Notes under the pieces: generated by a model
The model's database searches: none
Told to the model about the DNA's origin: nothing
Seen by the model: the letters and a program-made list of their open reading frames with translations, nothing else
Source of the DNA: JACQFZ01 sp045810625
GTDB taxonomy: Bacteria; Pseudomonadota; Gammaproteobacteria; Acidiferrobacterales; Sulfurifustaceae
Assembly: GCA_045810625.1 (NCBI GenBank)
Contig: JBJMVQ010000056.1
Span: 1-64,000, forward strand
Direction: 5' to 3'
Length of the DNA stretch: 64,000 bases
Made by a program: the position numbers and the translations under genes
Part shown: positions 42,972-53,009 of the stretch, piece by piece
How positions within the stretch are numbered: position 1 is the first letter of the stretch
How the letters are laid out: every line of letters starts with the position of its first letter

Positions 42972-45641
42972 GTGGCGCTCGCAGAGCTTCGACCACTCCC
43001 AAGCGATGGTCCATTCCAGACGACTTGGGAAACCGACTTCCGTGGAATGAATCACTACCAAAGCCCTTCCTGGTACCGCTATGTGGGCGAGGGGCCGGAC
43101 AGTTCCTTCGGGGAGGATTGGCTGCGGTTCTATCATCCCGACGACCGCGATTACCTTCAAAGGGAATGGCGCAAGAGCCTTGCGAGCGAAGGCGCGTACC
43201 CGTACGACATCGAGGTGCGGATCCGGCGGCACGACGGTGAATACCGCTGGTTTCGGGTGCAGGGCGCGCCGGTAAAAAGCAGCGACGGCCGCGTCGTCAA
43301 GTGGACGGGGACCTGCACCGATATCCACGACGAGAAGCGTGCAAGTTTCCGCACGCAAGAAGCACCGTGGACGCACGCCGATCGCATCGCCGATCGGCCG
43401 AGCTACGTCGCATCCCTCAAACGATCACTTTCTCGCATCCCGCAAACGCTGCGCCTCGGCCCGCTCGAGCGCCGCCTGTTCCTGATCGTGTTCGTCGGCC
43501 TGCTGCCGCTGGTGGCGCTCTCCTTCGCCATCTTGCAGGAGAATGCGCAACGCCAGAAGCGCGAGCTGCTCGATTCAGCGGGCGACACCATGCTCGCCGT
43601 TGCGACCGCCGTGGACGCAGAACTGAACATCTCGCTCGCGGCACTCGATGTTTTGGCGATGAGCCCGCGACTGGCGCGCGGTGAATTTCGAGCGTTCTAC
43701 GACGAAGCGAGAGAGTTGCTGCGACGACGACCCGGATGGGCCACCGTCGCTCTCTCCGATCCTTCGGCGCGCCAGATCATCAACGCTTACCTGCCGTTCG
43801 GCGCGCCGCTCCCGGGTCGGCTTGACCCGCTCGGCGCCGAAGAAGTAGCCCGCACCGGCAAGCCGTACATCGGCAACATCTTCTTTAGCCCCGTGCTCAA
43901 AATGTACGTGTTCGGGGTTCGCATCCCGATCAAACAGAACGAGGAAGTAAAGTACGTCTTGAGCGCCGTCATGCGGCCCGATTCAGTATGGGAACTGCTG
44001 AAGCAACAACGCATCCCGGAGCAGGGTGTCGTCGCCGTGTTCGATCGCAACTACAACGTCGTCGCGCGCTCGCTTAACCATAAAGAATGGCTCGGCAAAC
44101 CTGCCGCCGACAGGATGTTGCAGCTCCTGCGACAAGGCCGGGAGTATGGCTGGGCAGCGACAACGACACTCGAAGGGCGACCGGTGTATAGCGTGTTTCA
44201 CCGCTCTGCGGTCACCGGCTGGTCGGTCGCAGTCGGCATTCCTGCGTCTGAACTCGATGGTCCGGTCCACCGGTCCTACATCGTGCTCGGAGGCTCGATT
44301 GTGCTGTCGATGCTGCTCGGGCTCGTGGCCGCTTTGTTCGTCGCCCGCTCGATCACGCGTCCCATGCGCGAGCTGGAGCGCGCCGCGGCGGCGATGGGCC
44401 AAGGCGCGCCGCCGACCATGCGCGACACGCGGCTACCGGAAATACGGCGCGCAGCGTTCGCGCTCGTTGCGGCGCATACCGAGCGCGCGCGCCTGCTCGA
44501 GCGCGAGCGCGAAGCCAGGCTGCTCGAGAAAGAGGCGCGCCTACTCGCGGAGAACGCGAACAAGGCCAAGGATGAGTTTTTGGCGATGCTCGGCCACGAG
44601 TTGCGCAACCCGCTCGCTGCAATCAAGACCGCGGCCCAGATTCTCGACAATCGGGCGCGCACACCGCAAAGGATGACGGACGAGGCGAAAGCCATCATTC
44701 GCCGACAGGTCGATCATCTCGCCCGCTTGACCGACGATTTGCTCGACGCCGGCCGCGTGATGATGGGCAAGATTTATCTCGACCGTAAGCCGCTCAACCT
44801 CGGCGCATCAGTGCAGAGTGCCGTCGATGCGCTGCGCAACACCGGCGCGTGGACGCGCTACGAGCTGACGCTGGCGCTGGACGAAGTATGGGTAAACGCA
44901 GACGCCACGCGCATCGACCAGGTGGTCGCCAACCTTTTGGTGAACGCGACCAAGTACACCCCGCCGCCCGGTTCGATCGCGGTCTCGGTAAAACGCGAAG
45001 GAGACGACGCGGTGCTGCGCGTAGGCGACTCCGGTTTGGGTCTCGAGCCCGATCTGCTGCCGCGCGTGTTCGATCTCTTCGTGCAAGGACGGCGCTCGCT
45101 CGATCGCGCGCAGGGCGGGCTTGGCATCGGGCTCACGCTCGTGCGGCGCCTCACCGATCTGCACGGCGGACGTGTCGAAGCGAAGAGCGACGGACCCGGC
45201 AAGGGCAGCGAATTCATCGTACGCCTGCCGGCGATGGAGAGGCCGAGCGAACAACCGGCGGCCGCAACGCCGCTCACTTACGTCGAGCCGCGCAATATCG
45301 TCATCGTCGAGGACAACCGCGACCTGCGCGCGAGCCTGCGCAGCATGCTCGAAATGGAGGGGCATCACGTGCAGGAAGCGGCCGACGGTGCCGCCGGCGT
45401 CGAGGCGATATTGCGCGATGGCGTCGACGTCGCGATCGTCGACGTCGGCCTCCCGGTGCTCGACGGTTTAGCCGTCGCACGTACCGTGCGCGACCGCGCC
45501 ACGCACAAAGTTCGATTGATCGCAATCACCGGCTACGGCAACCGGGAAGACGTCAAACGCGGCATCGACGCCGGCTTCGACGCCTATCTGGTTAAACCGA
45601 TCGAGACCGCGAAGCTCCTCCAAGCGATCGCGCCTACATAA
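42972..45641 (+). CDS. Hybrid sensor histidine kinase (PAS-Cache-HAMP-HisKA-HATPase-REC)
   Basis: An 889-residue membrane kinase. A cytosolic N-terminal PAS domain (about 12-120, HYQSPSWYRYVG, EYRWFRVQGAPVKSSDGRVV) precedes membrane helix 1 (~167-190), a periplasmic Cache-like sensor (~190-430), helix 2 (~433-457), HAMP, coiled coil, HisKA with phospho-His542 (GHELRNPLAAI), HATPase (VNLLVNATKYTPP, VGDSGLGLEP, GGLGIGLTLV), and a receiver with Asp824 (IVDVGLPVLDG). No separate regulator is adjacent, so phosphorelay output is unknown. GTG start; weak ribosome site. Confidence 0.93.
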   Translation: MALAELRPLPSDGPFQTTWETDFRGMNHYQSPSWYRYVGEGPDSSFGEDWLRFYHPDDRDYLQREWRKSLASEGAYPYDIEVRIRRHDGEYRWFRVQGAPVKSSDGRVVKWTGTCTDIHDEKRASFRTQEAPWTHADRIADRPSYVASLKRSLSRIPQTLRLGPLERRLFLIVFVGLLPLVALSFAILQENAQRQKRELLDSAGDTMLAVATAVDAELNISLAALDVLAMSPRLARGEFRAFYDEARELLRRRPGWATVALSDPSARQIINAYLPFGAPLPGRLDPLGAEEVARTGKPYIGNIFFSPVLKMYVFGVRIPIKQNEEVKYVLSAVMRPDSVWELLKQQRIPEQGVVAVFDRNYNVVARSLNHKEWLGKPAADRMLQLLRQGREYGWAATTTLEGRPVYSVFHRSAVTGWSVAVGIPASELDGPVHRSYIVLGGSIVLSMLLGLVAALFVARSITRPMRELERAAAAMGQGAPPTMRDTRLPEIRRAAFALVAAHTERARLLEREREARLLEKEARLLAENANKAKDEFLAMLGHELRNPLAAIKTAAQILDNRARTPQRMTDEAKAIIRRQVDHLARLTDDLLDAGRVMMGKIYLDRKPLNLGASVQSAVDALRNTGAWTRYELTLALDEVWVNADATRIDQVVANLLVNATKYTPPPGSIAVSVKREGDDAVLRVGDSGLGLEPDLLPRVFDLFVQGRRSLDRAQGGLGIGLTLVRRLTDLHGGRVEAKSDGPGKGSEFIVRLPAMERPSEQPAAATPLTYVEPRNIVIVEDNRDLRASLRSMLEMEGHHVQEAADGAAGVEAILRDGVDVAIVDVGLPVLDGLAVARTVRDRATHKVRLIAITGYGNREDVKRGIDAGFDAYLVKPIETAKLLQAIAPT

Positions 45642-45666
45642 GAAGGAATCAGCACGCTCGGGCCGG

Positions 45667-45871
45667 TTCGGCGCGCAGCGCTCAGCCGGCGTCGGATCGG
45701 TGTCGAGCACGCGGCAATCTCCTGGCGCCCGAAACTAGGGATGAATGGTCGCCTGAAGATCCGGAGGCTAAACGGCGCGCCCGGCTCCGCCGCTACGATT
45801 GGCACAGCCGGTTTTCTTCTGCGCGACACGCAACTTGCTTCCATCGTCACGACGCCCATTCGCCTCGGCCG
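45667..45871 (+). pseudogene. Decayed copy of the Tet-like MFS gene 3' half
   Basis: Two blocks match the MFS gene at 39009-40298. 45667-45749 resembles 39870-39960 (shared TTCGGCGCGCAGCGC, GGTGTCGAGCACG, AATCTCCT). 45792-45871 resembles 40154-40236 (shared TTCTTCTGCGCGAC, GCTTCCA, GTCAC). About 190 bases of the parent are missing between them, and small indels break the frame. Confidence 0.7.
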
Positions 45872-46234
45872 TAACAACGACGCGTACGGCCGGCGACATG
45901 ATTCGAGCACGTCATCTCGCGTTCCGCCCAAACTCCGTAGCGATGCGCTGACACACAACATGCAACGCACCAGACGGATGCACGGATACAACACATTGTC
46001 CCGCCGCGCGGCCCCCGCAATTCTCACCTTATAGTTAGTTCGCGATTTCGCCGATGTCGACGAATCGCGCGCAAGCCGCAGAATTACAAGTAAATTGGTG
46101 CAGCGCCCCGCAATTTATTTGTGCTGCGGCGAGACCTGGCATTTTGCATGCTACAACTACATTGAGCTGTCCTCATGAGACCGGATCGCTCGTGACGAAC
46201 GGCCGAATCGAAGACTAGGGGAGGAAAATCGGCA
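45872..46234. other. Promoter-bearing gap before the esterase gene
   Basis: About 360 bases, with a more A/T-rich patch near 46070-46160. No gene is supported. A strong GGGGAGG lies just before the esterase ATG. Confidence 0.45.
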
Positions 46235-48028
46235 ATGAATTCAAATTTTCTTTTGCGTCTCCGGCGTTTACCCGCTCTGCTGGCAACGGCAACGGTGGCA
46301 GTGTCCCTCGTCGCCTGCAGTCACGACGACTCGGACAACGGTCCCGCTGGCCCTGTCGCCACCACAAGCGCTCCCGATAGGGCCGTCGTAGCCGACGGTT
46401 CGGTGCAGGCCGTCGACCGCACCGGCATGCGCAGCTACTTCGGTATCCCGTACGCCGCGCCGCCAGTCGGCAACCTGCGTTGGAGACCGCCCGCTGCGCC
46501 TGCGAGATTCGGCAGGATCACCAAGACCGCCTCGGCCAATCCGTGTTTGCAGACGAGCAACAGCCCCTTCAAGCTCGCGAACGGCCAGGAAGACTGTCTC
46601 TACCTCGACGTGCATGCACCGACGACGGAAGGACCGTTCCCGGTGATGGTGTGGTTCCACGGCGGCGCCTTCAACACCGGCGGCACCGTGACGTACTCCG
46701 ACCCGTCGCCGCTCGTTACGAAGGGCGTGATCGTCGTAACGGTCGCTTATCGCATGGGCCCGATGGGCTTCCTCGGCCATCCCGTGCTGGAAGCCGACGG
46801 CACCGGTGCAGCGCCCGCGGGCAGTGTGGGCAACTACGGCATCATGGACCAGCAGGCAGCGCTACGCTGGGTCAAGGACAACATCGTCGCCTTCGGCGGC
46901 GACCCGGACAATGTGACGATCTTCGGCGAGTCGGCAGGCGGATTCAGTGTCATGACGCATCTCGCGTCGCCGGGATCGGCCGGCCTCTTTCACAAGGCCA
47001 TCGTGGAGAGCGGCGGCTACGCATTCGACCGCCAGCTGTCGAAGACTACGCTCGAAAGCCAGAGCACGACGATCGTCACTAACGCGATCAACGCCGCGGT
47101 CGGCGCGAGCGAACCGAATCCTTGTCCGTCGGGCGTCACCGCCGACTGTCTGCGTGCGGCATCGACGTCGTTCATCACCACGCGCCTGGCTCCCGCGTTC
47201 AACGCGGTACAGGTGAGCCCGGTGCCATCGATCGACGGTTATGTGCTGACGAAGTCGATCAAGGCTGCGTTCCAAGCCGGTGAGAACGCCAAAGTGGCGA
47301 TGATGAATGGCACGAATGAGAACGAATGGTCACTGTTCCTCGCGATCCCTGAGCAAGTCAGACGGACCACGGCCAACAACTTCGATCTGACGGACCTCAC
47401 GTTCCTGTCGACGTCGACTGGCGCGCAGATGACAACTTCGATTTATCCGACGGTACTGGCCGGCCAGGCTGCCGGCAGCGGGCTGACCGGCTCGCAGCTC
47501 ACGGCCTCCGGCGCCTACCCGCTCACCGATTTCGGCAGCGGTGACGCCCTCTCAGCGTCCATTGGCGCGACCGCCGAAGGCACTGACTGGATCTTTGCCT
47601 GCCCGGCGTTCAACTTGTCGAAACGGCAGGTTGCCCAGGGCACGCCGATTTACATGTACGAGTTCCGTGACCAAACGGCGATTCCGTCGATCGGTGTCGA
47701 CGGAAGCGGCAACCCGACGGTAACGGTACCGCAGGGCGCCGCGCATTCTTATGAGCTTCAGTACCTGTTCAACCTGCGCGACCTCCAGAACCAGGAGCGG
47801 GCCGATTTGCAGGAAGCGATGTCGAGCTATTGGACCAACTTCGCGCGCACCGGTAATCCGAATGCGGGTCTCAATGTCGTGCCCGCTGTCTGGCCGGTGT
47901 TCGCCGGCAACGGCGCGGTCGATGTGCTCGGCCTCGACGTCGCTTCCGACGGCGGTGTGGCGACACTCTCAACAGCGTTCGGCGAAGCGCACAAATGTAC
48001 GACGCTCTTCACGATGCAGACGTTCTGA
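46235..48028 (+). CDS. Type-B carboxylesterase lipoprotein
   Basis: A 597-residue carboxylesterase/para-nitrobenzyl-esterase family enzyme exported as a lipoprotein (lipobox SLVAC at about residue 28). Family signatures: FGIPYAAPPVGNLRWRPP, EDCLYLDVHAP, oxyanion HGGAFNTGG, nucleophile elbow FGESAGGFSV, acid NGTNENEWSLF, and base GAAHSYELQYLF. Hydrolyses carboxyl esters at the cell surface or periplasm; substrate unknown. Monocistronic with its own terminator. Confidence 0.93.
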   Translation: MNSNFLLRLRRLPALLATATVAVSLVACSHDDSDNGPAGPVATTSAPDRAVVADGSVQAVDRTGMRSYFGIPYAAPPVGNLRWRPPAAPARFGRITKTASANPCLQTSNSPFKLANGQEDCLYLDVHAPTTEGPFPVMVWFHGGAFNTGGTVTYSDPSPLVTKGVIVVTVAYRMGPMGFLGHPVLEADGTGAAPAGSVGNYGIMDQQAALRWVKDNIVAFGGDPDNVTIFGESAGGFSVMTHLASPGSAGLFHKAIVESGGYAFDRQLSKTTLESQSTTIVTNAINAAVGASEPNPCPSGVTADCLRAASTSFITTRLAPAFNAVQVSPVPSIDGYVLTKSIKAAFQAGENAKVAMMNGTNENEWSLFLAIPEQVRRTTANNFDLTDLTFLSTSTGAQMTTSIYPTVLAGQAAGSGLTGSQLTASGAYPLTDFGSGDALSASIGATAEGTDWIFACPAFNLSKRQVAQGTPIYMYEFRDQTAIPSIGVDGSGNPTVTVPQGAAHSYELQYLFNLRDLQNQERADLQEAMSSYWTNFARTGNPNAGLNVVPAVWPVFAGNGAVDVLGLDVASDGGVATLSTAFGEAHKCTTLFTMQTF

Positions 48029-48054
48029 TCAGGCGTCATTCCTGATGCTCGACG

Positions 48055-48084
48055 GGGCCCGCTTCGGCGGGCCCTTTTTCTTTT
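48055..48084 (+). terminator. Terminator of the esterase gene
   Basis: GGGCCCGC - TTCG - GCGGGCCC followed by TTTTTCTTTT. Textbook intrinsic terminator. Confidence 0.92.
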
Positions 48085-48240
48085 AGCCCAACGCCGTTCC
48101 CCTTGATGTGCCGAGACATGTCCGCGGGCCGACGGGTCCATTCCTGCCGCGCAGTAACCACCCGGTTCCCGGAGCCTTGCGTCAACCGCAGCGCCGGCGA
48201 AATCGTCGGCCTCACTGATGTTGCTATTGCACCCGCTCGC

Positions 48241-49020
48241 TCACCATACGAGCCGCGTGCCGATGAGTATCAGCATGCAGGCAAGCGCGGAGCGCATCAC
48301 GCGCTCGGGGAACAGACTGCTTGCGTGACTGCCGAGATAGATCCCCGGCAGCGAGCCAAGCAGCAGGCTACCGAGTAGCGCGAGATCGACGGTTCCGAGG
48401 TAAAAGTGGCCAAGACCGGCGACGGCGGTGAGCGGCACCGCGTGGGCGATGTCTGCGCCGACCAGCTTCACCGAGGGCAGCCGCGGATAGAGCCACAGGA
48501 GCGCCACCATTCCGATAGCGCCGGCGCCGACCGAAGAAATGGTGACGAGCACCCCGAGAGCGACGCCGGTCGCGACCGTCGCGAGCGCCAGAGCTTTCGG
48601 CGATAGATTGTGTCCCGTCACCTCGCGATCGCGGCCGACGCGCCAAACGCGCTCGCGGAAAAAGATGGCCAGCGCGGTGAGGATCAGCGCGACACCGAGG
48701 ACGCTGCTGATCAATGTGGATAAGTGCTTGTCCCCGAGCCGGAAGACCATCAGCGCCCACGTCGTCAGGATCGCCGTTGGAATGCTGCCGAGCGCCATCC
48801 AGCCGACGATACGCCAGTTGATATTGCCGCGACGGCCGTGCACCCAGACGCCGCCCGCCTTCGTGATCGACGCGTACAGCAGATCGGTGCCGACAGCGGT
48901 GGCCGGTGGGATGCCGAAGAGCAGGACGAGTAGCGGCGTCATCAGCGATCCCCCGCCAAGTCCCGTAAGGCCCACAATAAAACCGACCGCCAGGCCGGAA
49001 AGCGTGTATGCCCAGTCCAT
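48241..49020 (-). CDS. TSUP-family (TauE/SafE) permease
   Basis: A 259-residue inner-membrane permease with about eight helices. The conserved N-terminal half reads GFIVGLTGLGGGSLMTPLLV and AVGTDLLYASITKAGG; the second repeat has VTISSVGAGAIGMVALLWLY and LVGADIAHAVPLTAVAGLGH. Members move sulfite, sulfoacetate or related anions. No sulfur-metabolism gene is nearby, so the substrate is open. Confidence 0.92.
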   Translation of the reverse strand: MDWAYTLSGLAVGFIVGLTGLGGGSLMTPLLVLLFGIPPATAVGTDLLYASITKAGGVWVHGRRGNINWRIVGWMALGSIPTAILTTWALMVFRLGDKHLSTLISSVLGVALILTALAIFFRERVWRVGRDREVTGHNLSPKALALATVATGVALGVLVTISSVGAGAIGMVALLWLYPRLPSVKLVGADIAHAVPLTAVAGLGHFYLGTVDLALLGSLLLGSLPGIYLGSHASSLFPERVMRSALACMLILIGTRLVW

Positions 49021-49283
49021 ATCGTGTCTTTCGAAGTAGTGCGCAGAGTAACAGCGACTCCCGCGAAATCGGAAAGAACGAATCGCTAAGGACTAATAAC
49101 CAAGCTGACTAGCCGCCGGAACGAAGGGACAAAGGGAGAGGAGGCAGATTGGACTTGCCGCCTTTCGCTGGCAGACCCTTAAAACAAGAGCGTGGCCCGC
49201 AAGGCGTTCGGTTGTGCGGGTTAGCAAAAGCGCGCCGTTCCGTTAACCTGTCGCCCTGTTCCTCCCAGCGAGTACGCACACTC

Positions 49284-50300
49284 ATGACCGCGCTCACCAA
49301 CCGCCAGATCAAACTCGCCGCGCGCCCGGTCGGAATGGTTAAACCGACCGACTTCACGCTCTCGACCGAACCCGTGGCGCAGCCCGGGGCCGGGGAAGTG
49401 TTAATAAAGGTCCAGTACATTTCGCTCGATCCCGCGATGCGCGGCTGGATGAACGAGGGGCGCTCCTACGTTCCCCCGGTTGCGCTCGGCGAGGTCATGC
49501 GCGCCGGCGGCATCGGGCGCGTGATCGCGTCGAACGACGCAAAGGTGGCGGTGGGCGATACGGTGAGGGCAACCACCGGCGTGCAGGACTACGCGCTCGT
49601 CAAAGCGGACGACGTCGTGAAGGTCGATCCGCGTATTGCGCCGTTGCCGCGCTTTCTCGGCGTGCTCGGCATGCCGGGCATGACGGCGTATTTCGGATTG
49701 CTCGATGTCGGCCAGCCGAAGCCCGGCGAAACCATCGTGGTGTCGGCCGCCGCCGGCGCCGTCGGCAGCGTGGTCGGACAGATCGCGAAAATCAAAGGCT
49801 GTCGCGTGATCGGCATTGCGGGTGGCGTCGACAAATGTCGCGCCGCTCGCGAGGAGTTCGGTTTCGACGCGGTCATCGACTACAAGAGCGAGGACGTAAG
49901 GAAGAAATTGCGCGAGCACTGCCCGAAGGGCATCGACGTGTTTTTCGACAACGTCGGCGGCGTGATTCTCGAAGCGGCGCTCGCCAACCTCGCGCCCAAG
50001 GCACGCATCGTGCTTTGCGGCGCGATCTCCCAATACAACAGCAAGCCCGAAGAACTACGCGGCCCGCGCAACTACATGGCGCTGCTCGTGAGCCGCGCGC
50101 GCATGGAGGGGTTCGTCGTGTTCGACTACGCGGCGCGCTACGCCGAAGCCGCGAAAGCGATGGCCGGTTGGATCGCCGAGAGCAAACTCAAGGCGCGCGA
50201 AGATATCGTGGAAGGACTCGAAATGTTTCCGCAGACGCTGCTTAAGCTCTTTCGAGGCGAGAATCTTGGGAAGCTGGTAATCAAAGTATCCGATGATTGA
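49284..50300 (+). CDS. NADPH-dependent MDR oxidoreductase (CurA/leukotriene-B4-dehydrogenase-like)
   Basis: Zinc-independent medium-chain reductase of enones and similar compounds, 338 residues. SLDPAMRGWMNEGRSYVPPV near the front, nucleotide-binding SAAAGAVGSVVGQIAKIKGC, then GIAGGVDKCRAAREEFGFDA, DVFFDNVGG and CGAISQYN. All are typical of the YncB/CurA branch. Start 49284 is preferred over an in-frame 49149 because the leader is unlike the family. Converges on the M48 gene with a shared hairpin. Confidence 0.93.
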   Translation: MTALTNRQIKLAARPVGMVKPTDFTLSTEPVAQPGAGEVLIKVQYISLDPAMRGWMNEGRSYVPPVALGEVMRAGGIGRVIASNDAKVAVGDTVRATTGVQDYALVKADDVVKVDPRIAPLPRFLGVLGMPGMTAYFGLLDVGQPKPGETIVVSAAAGAVGSVVGQIAKIKGCRVIGIAGGVDKCRAAREEFGFDAVIDYKSEDVRKKLREHCPKGIDVFFDNVGGVILEAALANLAPKARIVLCGAISQYNSKPEELRGPRNYMALLVSRARMEGFVVFDYAARYAEAAKAMAGWIAESKLKAREDIVEGLEMFPQTLLKLFRGENLGKLVIKVSDD

Positions 50301-50321
50301 CGGGGCGTCTCTAACGCCCCG
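50301..50321. terminator. Shared hairpin between convergent genes
   Basis: CGGGGCGT - CTCTA - ACGCCCCG immediately after the oxidoreductase stop. It lacks a U-run. Confidence 0.55.
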
Positions 50322-50338
50322 CTCCCGCGTGGTTCCGC

Positions 50339-51805
50339 TTACCTCACGACTTTTATCGTTTCCCCCGCGGATAGCTTCTCCTCGGGCGATCGGACATTGA
50401 GGGCGCGTAACAAACGCGCACCGTCGGTCGGCATGGTCATCTCCGTCGCGAGCGACTCGAATGAATCGCCGGCTCGCGCGCGATAGACGTGCAATTGCGG
50501 CCGCGCCGGCACTTTTTTCGCAGGCGGCACTTCGATGCTTTTTGCGATGGTAAGAAACGTTTGGTCCGCCGCGTTGAATTCGTCTTCGTTTTTCTTTTGG
50601 CTGGCCATATAGCCGTTGAAGGTCAGGTAATGCTCGCGATCGATCCGCACGATCCCGACTCTCTGCCAATACAAACTCTTGAAGATGAGGCCGACCTGCC
50701 GGGACCCTAGCGTCGTGCACGTGCTCGTGTCGCCGCTGTGTAACGGCGTTCGCTCATCGAGCGTCGTGCGCTGAAAGGTATGCTCCATCGAGTCACATAC
50801 ATTTTCAGCAAGGTCAACGATTGGGCGCTTGTGAATCACCATTGAGCCCGCTTTTTCGTTTCCAAGCCAAATGCCGGGCGGCGTGCCATTTCGCCCCTTG
50901 AACGCGTTCACTCGCCACCCGCTCGGAATCGCCATCGCGATTCCAAGATCGGGGAAATAGCGCTTACCTTCAAAGAATATTCCTTCTCCCGACGAATTCC
51001 CGACCTCCATTCCCTCCAACAAAGCCAGAAATTGCGTATCGAGCTTTTCTTTGGTCTCTGTGTTCTGAGCGCCGGTCAACGCCGCAACCCGTGCCTGCCG
51101 TTGCATGGTCTCGGGGTGCTGCGCGTACGCACGATGCCACCAGCTTTCGCGAACATTCCCGACGCTCTTCTTGTAAGTCTCGATGCTATTCAGGACGTCA
51201 AAGGCCTCTTGCATTGCCTCCGGGCGATATCCGGCGCGCGTCAGGAACGTGGTGCCAAGTTGATCGGCGGCCGATTCATCGGAGCGGTTTACCGCCGACA
51301 GGCCCATGCCCACCGGTGCTGCTACGGCCTGCGGAAACAGGATCACCGCCGGAGCGGCCACGATCAGTCCGAGCGCCGCTATTCCCGCAATGCCCGCTCT
51401 GCGACTGGCATGGATCGCATCGCGCCGACAGATGTGAGCGATTTCGTGCGCGAGCACGGCGGCGAGGTCACTCTCATCGCGCAGATAGACCAACAGCCCG
51501 CGGGTGATATAGACATACCCGCCTTGCGTCGCGAAAGCATTTTCGGCGGGAGAATCGAGGACGGTGAACTTCCACTTCAACGTAGGACGGTCGCTCGCGG
51601 CGGCGAGCTTGTGGCCGACGGTGGTGACAAATTCGGCGAGCTTTTCGTTCTTGATCTCGGGCGCGAACTTCAAAATTTCCGCATGACGCTGCTCGCCCGT
51701 CGAAACTTCGTAGTCCTCGTCTTCTTCCGTCCAGATCGGCAGGTTGGCACAACCCGCGATTAGCGTACTGAGATAGACACCCAAGAACGCCCGAGCGATC
51801 GGCAT
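50339..51805 (-). CDS. M48 metalloprotease lipoprotein (BepA-like) with LysM-like tail
   Basis: A 488-residue periplasmic zinc protease anchored by a lipid (lipobox LIAGC, Cys19). Zinc site HEIAH (120-124), third ligand region SDESAADQLG, and the M48 helix HPETMQRQARVAAL. The remainder is an uncharacterised stretch, and the last ~60 residues resemble a LysM-like peptidoglycan-binding module (HVYRARAGDSFESLATEMTM, RALNVRSPEEKLSAGE). Probable role in outer-membrane protein quality control. AGAGG before the ATG. Confidence 0.93.
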   Translation of the reverse strand: MPIARAFLGVYLSTLIAGCANLPIWTEEDEDYEVSTGEQRHAEILKFAPEIKNEKLAEFVTTVGHKLAAASDRPTLKWKFTVLDSPAENAFATQGGYVYITRGLLVYLRDESDLAAVLAHEIAHICRRDAIHASRRAGIAGIAALGLIVAAPAVILFPQAVAAPVGMGLSAVNRSDESAADQLGTTFLTRAGYRPEAMQEAFDVLNSIETYKKSVGNVRESWWHRAYAQHPETMQRQARVAALTGAQNTETKEKLDTQFLALLEGMEVGNSSGEGIFFEGKRYFPDLGIAMAIPSGWRVNAFKGRNGTPPGIWLGNEKAGSMVIHKRPIVDLAENVCDSMEHTFQRTTLDERTPLHSGDTSTCTTLGSRQVGLIFKSLYWQRVGIVRIDREHYLTFNGYMASQKKNEDEFNAADQTFLTIAKSIEVPPAKKVPARPQLHVYRARAGDSFESLATEMTMPTDGARLLRALNVRSPEEKLSAGETIKVVR

Positions 51806-52187
51806 TTGACGCCTCTTTAGGTTTGTTCTAAGGCACGTCCGTGCGTGTCACGCTCCCAAGCTTCGAATGTAGGAACGGTGTAACGAGCTGTCTATAGACC
51901 AAGGTGCCGCAGACCAGGGCAGGCGAGCTGCGATTCGGATCCGGGGGCACGGGTGAAATTACGATTGGCTCTTCGGCGATCGCCTAGTTCATTGATAACG
52001 CGGCTGGCTAGTCGTGATTAACGTCAATCAGCCCTTTCTTTCATGGCGTGACAACCTTATCTGTCGATGTCGTGCAGGCAAATCAGTAATATTCTTCCTT
52101 CTTTCGTTCCTATGAACGCCCGCTCGCGGAAACATACCGCTTGTTTCCACGAATCTGTACGGACTTCATATCGCCAAGGAGATAGGG
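51806..52187. other. Intergenic region between divergent M48 and methyltransferase genes
   Basis: 382 bases. No gene, tRNA or clear hairpin recognised; it must carry two promoters. Confidence 0.45.
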
Positions 52188-52931
52188 ATGATCAAGCATC
52201 GCTCGAGAACGCGTTTCGCCTTCCTCGCAATATCGGCTGCGATCACCGTCGGCTGCGCCACACCGACCCATGATTCAGGCGCAATGCCCGACTATCACGC
52301 ACTCGTCGCCAGCGCCGATCGTTCAGCCGCCGATCGCGAGATCGATGCACGGCGTAACCCTGAGCAATTCCTGACATTCCTCGGCATTCGGGCCGGTATG
52401 AAAGTGTTGGACATCGGGGCGGGCGGCGGTTACACCACGGAGCTACTCGCGCGCGCCGTGGGGCCGACGGGCGTTGTCTACGCGCAGAACGCGCGAGCGC
52501 GCGACGCGCTCGATGAGCGCCTGCGCAAGCCGGTGATGAAAAACGTCGTCTCTGTCGTTCGGCCGTTCGACGATCCGGTGCCGCCCGAGGTCAACGGACT
52601 CGACCTCGTCACCATGGTTTTGTTCTATCACGACACGACCTACATGGATGTCGATCGCGCCGCGATGAACCGCAAGATTTTCCAGGCTCTAAGACCCGGC
52701 GGACATTTCGTTGTGGTCGATCACTCCGCGAAAGCGGGCGACGGTACCAGCGTAGGTCAGACGAACCACCGTATCGAGGAAGCGGCATTGCGCAAGGAGG
52801 TCGAAGCCGCCGGTTTCCGATTGGTCAGCGAGGGAAACTTTCTCCGAAACCCGAACGATCCGCGCGACGTGCACTTTCGAGAGCTCAAGTTCCCGAGCGA
52901 CAAGTTTGTGTTGAAGTTCGTGAAGCCGTGA
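52188..52931 (+). CDS. Exported SAM methyltransferase-like protein
   Basis: A 247-residue class I methyltransferase fold (FRAG of COG4798 type) behind a signal peptide that may be a lipobox (ITVGC). Motif I VLDIGAGGGYTTELLARAVG, DLVTMVLFYHDTTYMD, LRPGGHFVVVDHSA. An exported methyltransferase is unexpected, since SAM is cytosolic; it may bind another ligand. Strong AAGGAGATAGGG before the ATG. A lipoprotein gene follows after 78 bases. Confidence 0.85.
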   Translation: MIKHRSRTRFAFLAISAAITVGCATPTHDSGAMPDYHALVASADRSAADREIDARRNPEQFLTFLGIRAGMKVLDIGAGGGYTTELLARAVGPTGVVYAQNARARDALDERLRKPVMKNVVSVVRPFDDPVPPEVNGLDLVTMVLFYHDTTYMDVDRAAMNRKIFQALRPGGHFVVVDHSAKAGDGTSVGQTNHRIEEAALRKEVEAAGFRLVSEGNFLRNPNDPRDVHFRELKFPSDKFVLKFVKP

Positions 52932-53009
52932 CGCTGCAGATCACTCTTGCTTTCAAATTTCGCTCTAGTATGTATTCTCATTACAAACAGGATCTACCTC
53001 GGGAGGAAT

